This document shows, one piece after another, positions 10,601 through 22,975 of a stretch of 64,000 nucleotides of DNA. The DNA lies in assembly GCA_963978895.1 (NCBI GenBank), contig OZ022246.1, positions 14,305,909 to 14,369,908 of the forward strand, written 5' to 3'. This DNA comes from Erpobdella octoculata. Taxonomy: Eukaryota > Annelida > Clitellata > Hirudinida > Erpobdellidae. The stretch's first letter is position 1; the number at the start of each line of letters is the position of its first letter. The notes below the pieces were generated by a model. That model was given only the letters and a program-made list of their open reading frames with translations, searched no databases and was not told where the DNA came from. A program made the translations under genes and the position numbers.

Positions 10601-13600
10601 AATTATTAGAGAAAGTACCTCCGACTAGGAATGGGACGGATCCGAGAATTTGAGATCCGCGGATCCGAATCCGAATCTTGATGATGGATCCGTACGGATC
10701 CGATTCCGGATCCGAATCCAAGTAGCAAGCATTTAAAATTAATTAAATGCCTAAACTAAACGCATGTATGTTGCTATCAGCTAAAGCATATTTTTGCTGA
10801 CAACAGAGCAGTTCTATTAGTAATATTAAACAAGGTTAGAAATAGCAGCAGTTTTCCAAATTTATTTAAATCAAAATGGCTTTAACTGATTGAAATAAAT
10901 TTGAAAAATTCACATGTCTATATTTATTTAATATCTATTCTTGCAGCTGAATTCTTGGCAAGTTTATAACGGTAATGATGGCGATCATAGGGACCGCTTG
11001 ATTGATGGTTATGAGAAAAGTTAATGAAAGAAAGAGGAGAGAAAAATTAAAAAAAGAGAGTTTAATCTTCGTATTTGGCGTGTGCTCTTGAAGAAATTTA
11101 TGACAATGATAAAATGATAAGAGCTCATTATTAGGCGCACTCCCTCAGTAGAGTACGAGTAGTCCACGAGATTTAAAAAGGACATTAATTTTGGAACCGT
11201 TTAAACCGAATCTTCAGTGTTAGATTCGGCGGATCCGAATCTTTTCCGAATCTGGGGGTTCGGACCCAAATCCGGGGATTCGGAACCGTCGCATTACTAA
11301 CTCCGACTACTCTACCGCCGTTCATCAGCTCTCTTAGGCAAAAAATTTAGCATTGATAAAAATATAGGAACGTGTTAGGCCTTCCATTATGTTACCCCAT
11401 TTCCAAGGTTTTACTGAAATGACGTAGCTGTCGTATAGCTGTTCATAACAGAATAAATCACCTTTGTTTCTGAGAACTGGATAATCTTCAACATTGCTCG
11501 AAGATACCCTCTCCAAAACCTCTTCCAGAGTGTCGGTCATATACACGTGTTGGACATCTCTGTTAACCATATCATCGGCTGTTACCTCGTAAGCGCTGTA
11601 AAAAAACAAGACTAATATATAATATAGCATTCAAATTACAATTCAGAAAATCATTTTTACTGAGATTTATTTTCTAGTAAAGTTTAGATCTGACGGCGAA
11701 AGCTCGCATTTTAAGATTAAGAAAAACTTTGACAGATATAACGTTTTCTTTAACTAAAGCTCTCCAATGTTTAGCACCATTAATATTATAAACATTGGTT
11801 TTGATTTTATTTATCTCATTAAAGAAAAATTAATTTTAAAGTGATTAATTAAAATAAATAAAAAATTGCTAGACTTTGTTTCATGAGGATTGATAACAGG
11901 GGGAAGAAAGGGAAGGTTTTTAATCTGGATGATGGCATCGTAGACTGACGGACGAAGGAAGTTAGCCACAGCACCTGCCACGCAGACTGCTATCTGAGTA
12001 CAAACAAACATTGTCAATGTTGTTATCTTCTTCAAGAAAGAATTATCTCACAATAAACCTATTTTTTTAAAACTATTTAAAATGAATTATTAAGTAATAT
12101 TAATATATATAATAGCCCATGTCTGTGTAAGACGTTTTTGTGACGATCCACTATCTATGGTAATTTAATTTATATATGACATTAATAAATATTTATAAAA
12201 ATAATTTTTTTTATATAATTTAAGTAAGGTAAATATTTTTTAATAATAATGTATTTACTATTAAAAGTTATTTCTCAATTGTACATTGTCAGCCCTAAAA
12301 ATATAGAATGTGGCGCTGCAATCGTAAGATAACACATTTAAAAAAAATCCGTCATTTTTGACTGGATATCTCTAGTTTATTAATAATAATTAAAACTAGT
12401 TTATTAATCATAAGTCACTTCTTATTATTATTATTAAAAAAACTACAATAATTTTTTTGGTTAAAGGATGTCTTTGATGTAGCTTCTTACCACGCAAGGT
12501 AATATGTGTCCGAGGTAACCGGTCATTTCAAAAACAATTACAGCCGGAGAGACGGTGTGACTCATGGCCCCTGAAAGAGCTGCAGCACCAATCATTGAAT
12601 ATGCCCCTGGTAAAATAACTACCCCTCTCAGGCCTTCAGGAAAGAGGTACGCCATGCACTCTCCAAATAACCGGCCAAACGAAGCACCTGAATATTAGAT
12701 TAAGCTATTTGTAATGTTTACATTTTGACACTTTTAAGATGAATCAATGTATTTTTCAAGACTAAAATCATCATAGAACAATATGAAAAGATTTAATTTG
12801 TACCTAAAGAAAATGCTGGTATGAAAATTCCACACGGAACTGGCAATGTAGTCGCCACCGCGCACATCCAAAACTAAAAAAAATAAAGGTTTTAAATTGT
12901 TTTAAAGCAAACATGATTATTTAATGAGAAAATAAAAACAGTAAAAATAATTATTTTCTGTTTAAAACTTTGATAAAGCCATATAAAAATCAAGTTATGC
13001 TTGTGTTTTTGGGCCTGTGCTGCAGCAGTACTTTAATAAGGATCTATACCGTTGCACAACTAAATTTGAACATTTTTGAAATAAAAAACATTAAGCCAGT
13101 TTCTTGTTTAAAAAATTATGTTGAGCGTGAGTTACTCACCCTCATTATGAAACAGAGAAAAAGAGTGAGAATTGCGTTGCTGTGAGGACCTCTCCAGATT
13201 TCCAGATACCTCGCCTCGTCTATTGTCGATGCCTCTGCAGATGTCCAAGTTCTATTGTCAAACATCTGGAAGACTAATTCTCTCAAAGTCAACTGAAATA
13301 AAATTTAAATAATTTTAAAGCCTTGTGTTGAAAGTATTTTGTAAAACTAAAAAATATAATCGTGATCTTCTTACATGTCCTGCCATGTATTGTCCAGCAC
13401 CGGCAGGAAAGAGTACTGTGTAAATGACCAATGTCACGACGGCAGGATACAAAAATCTTCTGATAAATGAAATAATATTAGGTTTTATTTAAAATTTGAA
13501 AAAAACTTTTTTAGTTTAAATCCTACAGATTCCTTGTTTCAAGCACTCCATACAACTATTTAGTTTTATTTATATTTTTTGATGACCATGCCTAGGAGCG

Positions 13601-16600
13601 TCATATCAGACATTCGAAAATCCCTCCAAAACCTCGTAAAGTTTTTTTCTTAAAATAGCTGATGACTGAGAAACGGGATAGTCGTATGAATCTTTTTTCG
13701 AATTTTTTCAAAAAAATTTATAATTAAAAAAATAATTTATGAAAATGTGTGGGATGGGGGGCTTATCTCCTCCTGCTACTCCCAAATGACGCTCCTGTTT
13801 GCCTTATCTTTTTGTAGATTGTTTGCATCGCTTTTGGAGTTGAAATGATACTAACGTTTTCTGAAGAAGTGCGTTGAGCTTCTTCCTTCTTCTGATAAAT
13901 AGTACAACACTCTGATGACAGTACACAAACAAGGCTCCCAAAAGTCCACATATGAGTCTGAGATGTAATGTGATTTGAGATTAAATGTTGAGTTTTGTTC
14001 AGGTTTAGCTGCTTTGCAATTAGTTAAAGTATTTATTCTGTTAGGATTTATTTTGCACTTAAGACTTACCCTAAAAAGATGAATATCAGTATTTCCAAAA
14101 CATCGTATGGAACCGGTTTTTTCAGGTTGGTTTTGAAAAATGGCAAAATAGTTCCTGAATTTTTTAATTGACAAATCTTAATTTAATTTAAATAGTGGTA
14201 AAAAATTAAATTAATGAAGAAAAAGGTAATTATGAAACTGTAAATGCTTGTAAACAAAAATTACGATCAAAACTTGATTGAGGTTTTGGGTTCTTTTGGA
14301 AATTGTGAAATTTTAACAAAATGGACAGACTATCAAAGATGTCTAAATTATAATTACAATCATGAACTATAGTAATAATATTATTTATTATTACGCAAAA
14401 AATAATTTTTACCGACCTTCTTTTCTCACCCAAGAAGTAAAGAGGCCAAAAGTTATAGCCCCGCACATAGAAGTATACAGGCACCTCCAAAAGTTTTTGA
14501 TAGTGTAGTTTGTGGCAGTAGCTTCAACGCTGTACATTACACCTGGCAAATTATTTTCTAAATGGTTAGGGCACAACAATTTTTTATAAATGATTTTTTA
14601 ACATAATTGAAGTATATTTACATCTGTTTGTAAATCACTTTTCAAAATGTGTTCAGATTTTACTAAAAGTAAATTCAAATTAAGTTACGTATATTCAAAT
14701 CGAATGTTACTGTGTATGTTGGTAAATTTTAATGTTTTAACAGTACTTAGAAAAAAATATATTTTGTGAGTAAATTTGTAACGGGACATCCCTACCTCCG
14801 ATTGGCGTGGCAAAGATGCAGGACACGCCCACTGCAGCTCCAGCCGTTATTACGTGATTGTGTATAGATTCCATCTGAGTAAAAACTTTACATTTCAGTT
14901 CTGTTAAAATCTTTGAAAATAAAACACATTAAATTTCTTTTACTTTAGCTTTGCTGGGAAAAAACTTCGAAAGAACTTTGGCAGTCGCACTCCCGACGTG
15001 GACAAAAGGACCCTATTTAAAATATAACCAGCATTTAGTATATAACTTTTTAATCTAATATTGAGCATAAATTATTAAGTATTTAAGCAAATAATCAGAC
15101 TGACCAATTTTCCAAGAGGCATTCCAGATCCAAGAGAGAAAGAAAGACCGACAACTTTGGAGACGAGGGTGGAAAAATTTAGATATTCCTTTAGGTTGAC
15201 TCCTGTAAGTATAGTTTTCACTTCTGGAATTCCCGACCCTGAAAGTTAGAAGATTTTTAGTAAACTTATGTATTAAACATAAATTTAAGGCTATAAATTA
15301 CATCATTACATCTAACATTTAATCGGGTTTTTTAGCAGAAATATTCGCGTGCTTTAATGATACCAAAGCAGTAATATTTTAAAGGCTTAAGTTGCTTAGT
15401 ACTACTAACTCAAGCAAACTAAAAAATCATAGAAGTGTAAACCAATTTTATTCGCACCCTTCTTTGAATAATTTTAACCCCCAAATTCCCAAATGACATT
15501 CTTATTTCCTAGTACTGACCGAAAGCCGTTGGTCCAAGAAAGTGAGAAAACCCGGTAGAAAAGCACATCATGACAACGGGAAAAAGAACCCAGACGATGT
15601 ATTGAGCTATAACCGATACATCCGTCGCTCTGTATAACCAACGATGAGCTGTGAAATAAAAATAAACAAATTTAATGATTTTTTAAAACCAATAAAATAT
15701 TTTGGTGGCCAAATAATATTTTTTATTTTCATGGGCGCTAAAGACTCGATCGTCATCAACACAAATGCCGCTCGTTCCGGCTTCGCTGCGCACACTTGGC
15801 AACAAGGTTTTGGATCAGTGGCGAAGCGTGGATTTCAGATTTCGAGATTCTAGGCAGAATTCGCCGCCGGGTTCTTTAGAGTTTTTTACTCAGTGTTCAT
15901 TAAGTGCCTTTAAGAGTGTTAACCAATTTAAATAACTATTTCCGGGATTCTTTATAGTTTTCGTTGTTTTAATAATATTTGGTTGTTTGTTATAGCCGCT
16001 ATTAATACGTTTGACCTAACCAACAATTTATAAAAAAAAAAAGATAGACTGCAATATCAAAGAGGAAATGAAGGCATGAAGGTTCCGACATCCGAGCTAA
16101 TTGGATTTTACTTTTCTGCCTTAGGCATTTAAAAACAATTGTAGATATATGACAAAATTTATTTTTAAATCAAAACATGAAAAGTCTCACCCAAAATGCA
16201 GGCATCGCAGAAGACGTCGATGACGAAACTAAAAATGGCAACGGTGAAACCAAGAAGAGTTAAGAAGATAAGATCTTGTGCGGTCGGGTTGAATATTTTC
16301 CACGTTTCTAATCGATAAATTTATTGATTAAATCAGATATATTTTAATAATAGATTTATAGGTATTTATTCATAATTTAATTATTAAAAATATAACTATT
16401 AAAAATATGCAATAGCTTTTTTACAAACTTTTATTTAGGTTACAATATCTGTTTGTGTGTGTTTGTCTCTGTGTGTGTGTGTGTCTTTCTTTGTACGCAA
16501 ATCTTGCAAGTAAAATTTAACTAGCTTTTTGACTAGCTAGGAAGCTGAAACTTTCAGCATAGCTTAATATTGGATTTTCAATTTTAACATTTTCTTATTT

Positions 16601-18415
16601 CTAAATCGAGTGTATTTGAAATCAAAGATTGTTTTGAAAAACTCGTTTTCCTTTACTTATTTCAAATTGCCTTAAAAAACGATGTCTTGAATTCAGTTCC
16701 AAACCAGGGCCGTAACCAGGAATTTGGAAATGGGGGGGGCAAGAACTTTTTGGGGGTCACTGTGTAAATTATCTGTTCACATAAGTAACACATTCCAGCG
16801 ATTTGACCCTCAAAATGTGCTTCACAAAAAACAGGTTTAGCGATTGGAATTTGAATCTTTCACATTTTTCACATTGCACGAGTGACCTTGCAACAAAGCA
16901 TTTACCGGTGACAGCAAACTCAGTCTTTTGAGAATGGCATTTGAAAAGAAATTCCAACATTGAAACTTTGTTGAGCAGCCCCGCTGCTTAAACCGACACA
17001 TCAGCCGGAGCTTATTCTGAGTTGGCAACAATTTCGAGGGTCTGCAAAATTTCCTCTTTTGTTTTTGACAACCATTGCAGATTGATAGTGGCCAGTCCAT
17101 TTTTGAGCTAGCAACCGCTTTATTGTCACCTCCATATGTGTTTGCCACAAAATTTTGGCGGAAAACCCCATGCAATTGCTCACATAAGCTGAAAAAGTTT
17201 TGTACCTTTATTTCTGATTCCATAGCGTCCGCAACCACAAGATGGAGTACGTGCAATTATAGCAGTGCACGTACGGATATTGGCGGCCCATAGTGTCTTG
17301 CAATATTTTCTGGACACCCCCCTTTCTGCCACTCATTACACTGGCTCCGTCATAACATTGACTCAAAATTCGAGCGGTGTCCAGCTGCTGAGCCTGAAGC
17401 TCTGTAAGCAACGAACGTGTCAGGCTTTTAGCTTCTAAATCACTAGCCTTGATCATTGAGATCAAGTGTTCTACTGCTTTTCCACCGGGTACATAGCGAA
17501 TGACAATCGACATATCCCCGACATTGCGGTGATATTGAGTTTCGTCGCACTTGATCGAATACCAGTTAATGTCAAAATCTTTGTATTCTTCGACAATTAC
17601 AACTTGTACCATCTGTCCCATCATTTTGATTACCTCGTTTTGGATAAGAGGCAACATGTACTTGGCATTTTGAGATGTGTTTTGTGAAATCCTACGCAAT
17701 TTATCATCCTTCGCCATAGCAAATAGCCACCTACATTTGCTTTGTTGAACTGGACAGCAATACAAAAACTAGGGGAACCAGATTGAGCTGGGGGGCCCGA
17801 CCAAAACTGGGAGGAGGGCTGAACAAAACTGGTTTAAAATTTCATAGTTCAAGCTGCGCTCTAACTGCCACTTCAGATAGAACGACACTTCCTAGACGGC
17901 ATAACCACTGTAATAATTTTTACATCATAAAAATACATTTTTAAAAAACATCTTCTGATGCAATTATGTAACGCTTTTTGTTCTTCATTTATAGATTATT
18001 TACAAATTATTTTTAATTCAACATTAATTAGTAAAGAAAGAAAAGTACTTTTAGAAGTTTGTTGGGGAAACTTCTTTTTATCAACGTCCGATTCCTTTTT
18101 TGGTGACGTCAGACTAGCGGCAACCTTACGCAGACGACTAATAGAATAGTGACCATACATCTGAAATAAAACTTGTTTTGTTAACCATTGTTTTTGCTCA
18201 AGATATGAAGTTACTAAAACACTAAAGCTAATGTAGATAGTCTATATTGTTTGCTAGGTTTAAAGACCATTTTTATTATTTTGCAAACATTTTGAAATTA
18301 TGTTTTTAATGAATGAATTAGTTAAATTATTTTTCAATAGACTAACAAGAGTTTCTGTGTATCGAAGCTTTGGTGTCTTTTCAGGCCAGTCTTCCTGGGA
18401 GTCTTTGTCAGTCAT
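6005..18415 (-). CDS. ClC-1/2-type chloride channel, complete, 21 coding exons
   Basis: Voltage-gated-type chloride channel of the plasma-membrane ClC-1/2/K branch. Exons, 5' to 3': 18415-18347, 18160-18049, 16307-16191, 15648-15520, 15238-15105, 15012-14944, 14874-14796, 14542-14417, 14154-14070, 13957-13856, 13459-13375, 13292-13140, 12873-12804, 12687-12491, 11993-11875, 11595-11462, 7361-7213, 7111-7016, 6603-6505, 6246-6160, 6085-6005. They sum to 2292 bases (763 residues) and every junction is GT-AG with agreeing phase. Landmarks: YTETLMYGHY near the N-terminus, GSGIPE at ~143-148, GKLGP at ~185-189, GIFIP at ~435-439, SVYD (pore Tyr) at ~525-528, CBS1 ~555-612 and CBS2 ~676-737. The second pore motif has Leu where nearly all ClC proteins have the gating Glu; ClC-K has Val there. 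Donors GTACTT, GTCGGT and GTCTAG are weak and would benefit from cDNA support. Start chosen at the first ATG before the conserved N-terminal motif. Confidence 0.9.
7611..7661. repeat. (TA)n microsatellite
   Basis: About 50 bases of TA repeat inside the long ClC intron, immediately before the start of Helentron-like copy 2. Confidence 0.95.
7662..10279 (+). mobile_element. Helentron-like family A, copy 2, inside a ClC intron
   Basis: Starts with aaaagaacatgtcct after a (TA)n tract and ends in ctgctagt at 10272-10279. Inside are many degenerate ~160-bp units with the 'caggacctcaaatgtggggt' landmark and a GGGCC-rich block at 9810-10200. Compared with the copies at 2434 and 51957 it carries extra DNA at about 7736-8441, flanked by 'gcagggggg' and an inverted 'cccccttgcgggcgccc', probably a nested DNA element. 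It lies in the 4.1-kb intron between the two exons of CBS1 and is oriented against the gene. Confidence 0.6.
10626..11299. mobile_element. Short hAT-type element in ClC intron
   Basis: Ends are TAGGAATGGGACGG (10626) and, inverted, TAGTAATGCGACGG (to 11299). Flanks are CCTCCGAC (10618-10625) and ACTCCGAC (11300-11307), a 7-of-8 match consistent with an 8-bp hAT target duplication. The interior holds many 'ggatccgaatc' motifs near both ends. No transposase is seen, so it is non-autonomous. Confidence 0.75.
13592..13797. mobile_element. Small TIR element in ClC intron
   Basis: Inverted ends AGGAGCGTCATAT (from ~13594) and AGGAGCGTCATTT (ending ~13796) bound ~200 bp of non-coding DNA between two channel exons. 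No convincing target duplication was found. Confidence 0.55.
16705..17800 (-). pseudogene. hAT transposase remnant (ZMYM1/DUF4371-like) in ClC intron
   Basis: The left end at 16705 reads CAGGGCCGTAACCAGG, a typical hAT terminus. Minus-strand frames from 17765 to about 16837 contain [19 protein letters not shown] and [11 protein letters not shown], diagnostic of the hAT transposases related to zinc-finger MYM-type protein 1. At about 17250 the frame shifts between HCYN and the following [10 protein letters not shown]. No right terminus or target duplication was found, so the copy is truncated and broken. It occupies the intron between the second and third coding exons of the channel, on the same strand. 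Confidence 0.75.
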
Positions 18416-19370
18416 TTTGTCTCTTCGGCTATCAGACAAATTATTAAGTACAATTTTTATAGATTAAATAAAACAACTTTAAAAATAATTTACAATGTTT
18501 TAACTATTTTTCTACATGCCCATTGGATAATTTCGCGACTTTTCATTTCGGAAATCATGCGGTCCAGTCATTTATGCGTTTGTTGAAAAACCAATAAAAT
18601 AACAACTTTGTATGATTGTATCCCCAGTGTTCAACGCACAAACATTTGCAACATCAAAAATGAATAACTAATTACTAACCCAGCACTAACCTTTGAAATA
18701 ACTTTTTACAAACCGATATAGGTACAGCTGTTAAATAACAACTACCTTGATAAATAAATACCTTCAACTCTCGCAACAGTAGCAAGAGATCTCGATCTCA
18801 ACCGACATTCTGCCTTCGACCGGTTTTCTTGCTGAATACTTAACGCGATTCTCACACTAATCTCAGTTTGAAGCTTTTATAAAGGTCGACACAAAAGCGT
18901 TAATAAGTAGGTAGTTAACTATCAATTTATTTGTTTATTGTCTATAATTAAAAAAAAAGAATGACTGTTTTTATTGATGCTTTCTATATTTTATTAAGGG
19001 AGGAAATGCAGAATGCGGGTGGTGGGTGGGTGGCGGCGCTTATAATTTAGTTGTCTGGAAGCGTTGTTTTATTATTATTTTTTATATTAATAACATAAAA
19101 TATATGAGTCGTTCGCCACTTGATCAATTATCGTCACCGCTTTGTCAACACAAAAGAACGGGGATACATGATCCCATCTATAAGTCTTCCAAATTTTTGC
19201 AATGATTTTGAGTAGCTGACTTGAACTTTTAAATAGGCAAATACAGTTTAACGACAATCAAGCATTTGGATTTCGATGATGGTGGCTTATGTGCAGTTTT
19301 ATTACTTGTTAATTATAAATGATCACATGCTTGTAAGGATGAAATCACACAAATTATGAACAAATTACAG
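18416..19370. other. 5' flank of the ClC gene; no other gene seen
   Basis: AT-rich DNA upstream of the channel start codon. It should hold the channel's 5' UTR and promoter, but I cannot point to a TATA box or start site with confidence. Confidence 0.4.
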
Positions 19371-19700
<330 letters not shown>

Positions 19701-20067
19701 TAATTTAAAATTACAGCTACAACGAAAATATATAAAGTGGTGTGGCGAGACATATCAGATATGTTTACACATCAATCGAGGTCAAAGTACAAAGAAGAGT
19801 AAAAGCAAAATATGAAAACCGCTAAGAAACAACCAAATTGTTTGCCTCAGAGTAAATAAATAAACAAAAAATAAACAAAAAATAAGAAAAAATAAAAAAT
19901 TACATGTGCTAAACTATACAACCAAATTAAGTATAAAAATATAACTATTAAAAGAGAATTACTAATAAAAGCAAGGAAGTAAAATAATAAAATAAGAATT
20001 TAAAGCTACAATTCAAAGAAAATAGGATATCGATAAAATTGAGAGTTTAATTACAAGTTGAAAATGA

Positions 20068-20634
20068 TCAACGTCTACGTATAGTAATATTGCAGTTATC
20101 GATCAAATGCGGACACATCGCAACAGTCCCATTACCATCACGCAGGTCAGCGGTCTCGAGGCCTCGAGGAGGTTGGCTCATGGCTGACAAACCAGTGGAG
20201 CACTGTTCAACCGCGTCCAACGCTTCAATATGGTTGGTAGATGGAGTAAAGGAAACAGGACCACAAACTGGGCCGTTGTCGTATTGGTCGCAAGGATGAT
20301 CATAACTGTGATAAGATACATTTGTAGTCTTGGTTGGCGAACTCCTAGTACGGAGTTCAGATAAATCAGAAAAGGAGAGGCGAGGTGTGACAAAAGGAGA
20401 ATGCGGGAGAACAGTGAATAGCGGGGTCCTTGGCATGTCGGCAGAGCACAGTTCGGTTGCGTTTGAAACATCGATACAGTTGGTAGGGTCTATTGCGTTG
20501 GCAGCGTCTATTGCGTTGGCAGACAAAGGAGAGAAAACTCGACGAGAAATGGAACCGTTGTCATACTGGTCACAAGGATGGTCATAACTGTAATGGGAAA
20601 GGCCTGTAGTTTTGGTTGCCGAACTCCTAGGCAA
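20068..20634 (-). CDS. Uncharacterised ORF with internal duplication
   Basis: A 188-codon open frame with no family I recognise. It contains two copies of a module with the segment HSYDHPCDQYDNG, about 275 bp apart, each preceded by RSS-x-TKTT. The nucleotide sequence is duplicated as well ('gttgccgaactcctag' and 'gttggcgaactcctag'). It lies upstream of the Penelope-like fragment on the same strand, so it may be part of that element or simply a repeated non-coding unit that happens to stay open. Low-complexity Asn/Ala/Ile stretches argue against a conserved host protein. Confidence 0.3.
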   Translation of the reverse strand: MPRSSATKTTGLSHYSYDHPCDQYDNGSISRRVFSPLSANAIDAANAIDPTNCIDVSNATELCSADMPRTPLFTVLPHSPFVTPRLSFSDLSELRTRSSPTKTTNVSYHSYDHPCDQYDNGPVCGPVSFTPSTNHIEALDAVEQCSTGLSAMSQPPRGLETADLRDGNGTVAMCPHLIDNCNITIRRR

Positions 20635-20664
20635 CCAAAACTACACATATATATATATATATAT

Positions 20665-20910
20665 ACTAGCGGGGGTACCCGCGTTGCCCGGGTTTTTCAG
20701 AGGTTTTTCTAATGTTTGTCTCTCTCGCTCCCGTTTCCTTCCCCGCTTGCTTTCTCGCTCCCGATCGCTTGCTCTCTCGTTCCCGCTCGCTTTTCCGTTC
20801 CCGATCGCTTTTCCGTTCCCGATCGCTTTCCCGTTCCCGGTCGCTTTCCCGTACCCGGTCGCTATCCCGTTTCCGCTCGCGCTTACTTTACCGTTCCCGC
20901 CAAGGACGTC
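20665..20910 (-). mobile_element. Helentron-like family B, 3' fragment
   Basis: On the minus strand the sequence runs through repeats of gagcgggaacggga type and ends with 'acccgggcaacgcgggtacc' and GCTAGT at a (TA)n tract (20645-20665). Other copies: 26381-26832, 55347-56278 and 58883-59626. The 5' part is missing. Confidence 0.55.
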
Positions 20911-20929
20911 AATTAAAGGGGCAGGGGGC

Positions 20930-21190
20930 TATGCCCCCCTGAGTTTTCAGCGGGCTCCCGGCACTAAAGTGGGCCCCACGCAGTTAAGTGGGCCCCGACA
21001 CTCAAATGGGTCCCTCTTAATTTTTAACTGACCTTTGCCTGACTTTTGACTGGCCCTTCCATTACTGTTAAGTAGCCCTCCCTGACTTTTATGTAGATTC
21101 CTGACTTTCAAGTGGGCCATGGTTAATATATGGGCACCTTTCAGACCGTAACTTTCAAAACTCAGGGTTATCATTTAGGGGGACTGGGCT
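20930..21190. repeat. GGGCCC-rich degenerate repeat
   Basis: Several short units built on 'aagtgggccccgac' and 'ttttgactggccctt' are spread over ~250 bp. A similar run occurs at 10420-10520. No coding potential. Confidence 0.5.
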
Positions 21191-21480
21191 TCCGGACTTT
21201 TATGTAAACCAATAGTTATTATATATGGGCCCCGGTTGGATTTTTTTGGTTTTTTAGTGAGATTTGAGAAGAGAAAAGCAGAAGCTTTTGCAATTATAGG
21301 ATGCGGCTATATGTGGAAAAATTGCGTCCCGGTTATAAAGATGGTTAGCGTTATTCATAGCCTGGCCGAGTAGGCTGTCCATAGAGAATAAAAAAAAAGA
21401 GATGCTAAAGAAACTAGGAAGCTTGATCGTTCACGTCGAGATGGAGAAGTGTTAAAAAAAGTTATGAACAGTTCAAAATG

Positions 21481-21832
21481 GAACGAGAGTTGAACGCACG
21501 ATTTACAGAAAATAGTGATCTTCTTGCCAATCTTGCCTGCCTGATATTTTCTTTTCATTATATGACTTTAAGCTCTTTGCGGATTTTGTTTACAATGAGC
21601 CTTGAAAATGGAGCAAAGGTACTCCGAAACGCGTCGGCAAATTAAATAAAATGATGAATAGTGAACTGTTTTCGATTGAAAGTGTGCGAAAGAATTTTCG
21701 TAGTGTTGAAAGAAGTCTTCAAAAACTTGTATCGTGTAAGTATGCGGTGACTTGTAATAAAGAATATATATATTCGAGAGTTGAACGCACGATTTACAGA
21801 AAATAGTGATCTTCTTGCCTGCCTGAATTCCT
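21481..21832. repeat. Direct repeat, ~50-bp arms
   Basis: The segment starting gagagttgaacgcacgattt and running through 'cttcttgcc' occurs at about 21485-21535 and again at about 21777-21820, ~290 bp apart. No flanking element was recognised. Confidence 0.7.
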
Positions 21833-22099
21833 TCAATTCGCAATCTGATGATTTTCTCTCTGCAGACCGAATAAGCACACTTTTGCGGCCAGTCCCAACC
21901 TGGATAAGAAAGATCAAGTTATGATCCATATACATTCACGTGATCCCTTTCGGTGATCCAATCGCAGCGTATTTTCGCAAAAAATTGCGTTTTCCCATTT
22001 CGCCCATTCGCAGCTCACTCGCATTTTGCAAATCGCAAATTACGCATGACCAGCTCATTATGCGAGAGGTTTTTTAACATGGTTTATAATGGTTCAGAA

Positions 22100-22410
22100 G
22101 ACTGAAGTCTGTGTGAGAACCACAACATAGAGATGTTGTGAGTACTTATGGTGCGAGTACGAGTACGAGTACAATGGTATCGAGTACGAGTACGAGTACA
22201 AGTATCAAGTATTACATCTCTGCTACTCATTACTGAGTGGAATGACGAGTACGAGTACCAAGGGTACAACAACAATTGGAGGCAGTTGTTTGTGGTGCCT
22301 GCATCTGCTTCCCCACACCCCCAGACGCTGGTGACGCATGTGAGATTCGAGCCGCCGACCTTTAGGTCAACAGGCGAACACTTTACCACATTACCACCAG
22401 CGCCCTAAGG
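22100..22410 (-). repeat. tRNA-derived SINE
   Basis: On the minus strand a RNA polymerase III-type A-box region (gtggtaatgtggtaaagtg) is followed by a B box (ggctcgaatctc) near 22346. The body ends in a run of repeated 'gtactcgtact' units (22150-22200). This is the standard layout of a tRNA-headed SINE. Confidence 0.7.
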
Positions 22411-22975
22411 TTATCCGATTACAAAAAAACATTATGGTGGATTTATTGTTCAATAAAAAGTATCGCAAGATATTGAAGCTGTCTTACGAAAGCATAACAT
22501 GATTTTAATTTGCTTGAACCAGTTTTGATCTAAAGCATTGAGGAATTTTTAATCCATCTATTTTAAGTTCGCGGAATCTTGTTGCTTTCTTGAGCGCCAC
22601 AAACATTGCGACGACTAATTAACCCACTTCCCGTCATCCGATTTAACTGAAACTTGGCAGATAGGTTTGTCATCGATGACATGCATTCTTTCAAAATTTC
22701 AGCTCACTCTCACACACACACACATAAATACTAATAAACTCGTAAAATTGAGAATTTACCCACTTCAAATGCTCAAAAGGTTCATCCAAAGGGAATTACT
22801 TCCCGCTAACTGGACGACCTATAAACGAAAATTCAGATTTAAATACAAACCGAGACAGAGAAATAAAAGTTAACATAAGTGCATTGGAGTAAACATAAGT
22901 ATATATAAGTTAACATAAGTATATAGATATTGAAATTATGAATCTAGCTGTAATATGTAAGATTTCAACAATTTT
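22411..22975. other. No gene seen
   Basis: AT-rich DNA with a short (CA)n run near 22713; no recognisable frame or terminal repeats. Confidence 0.5.
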
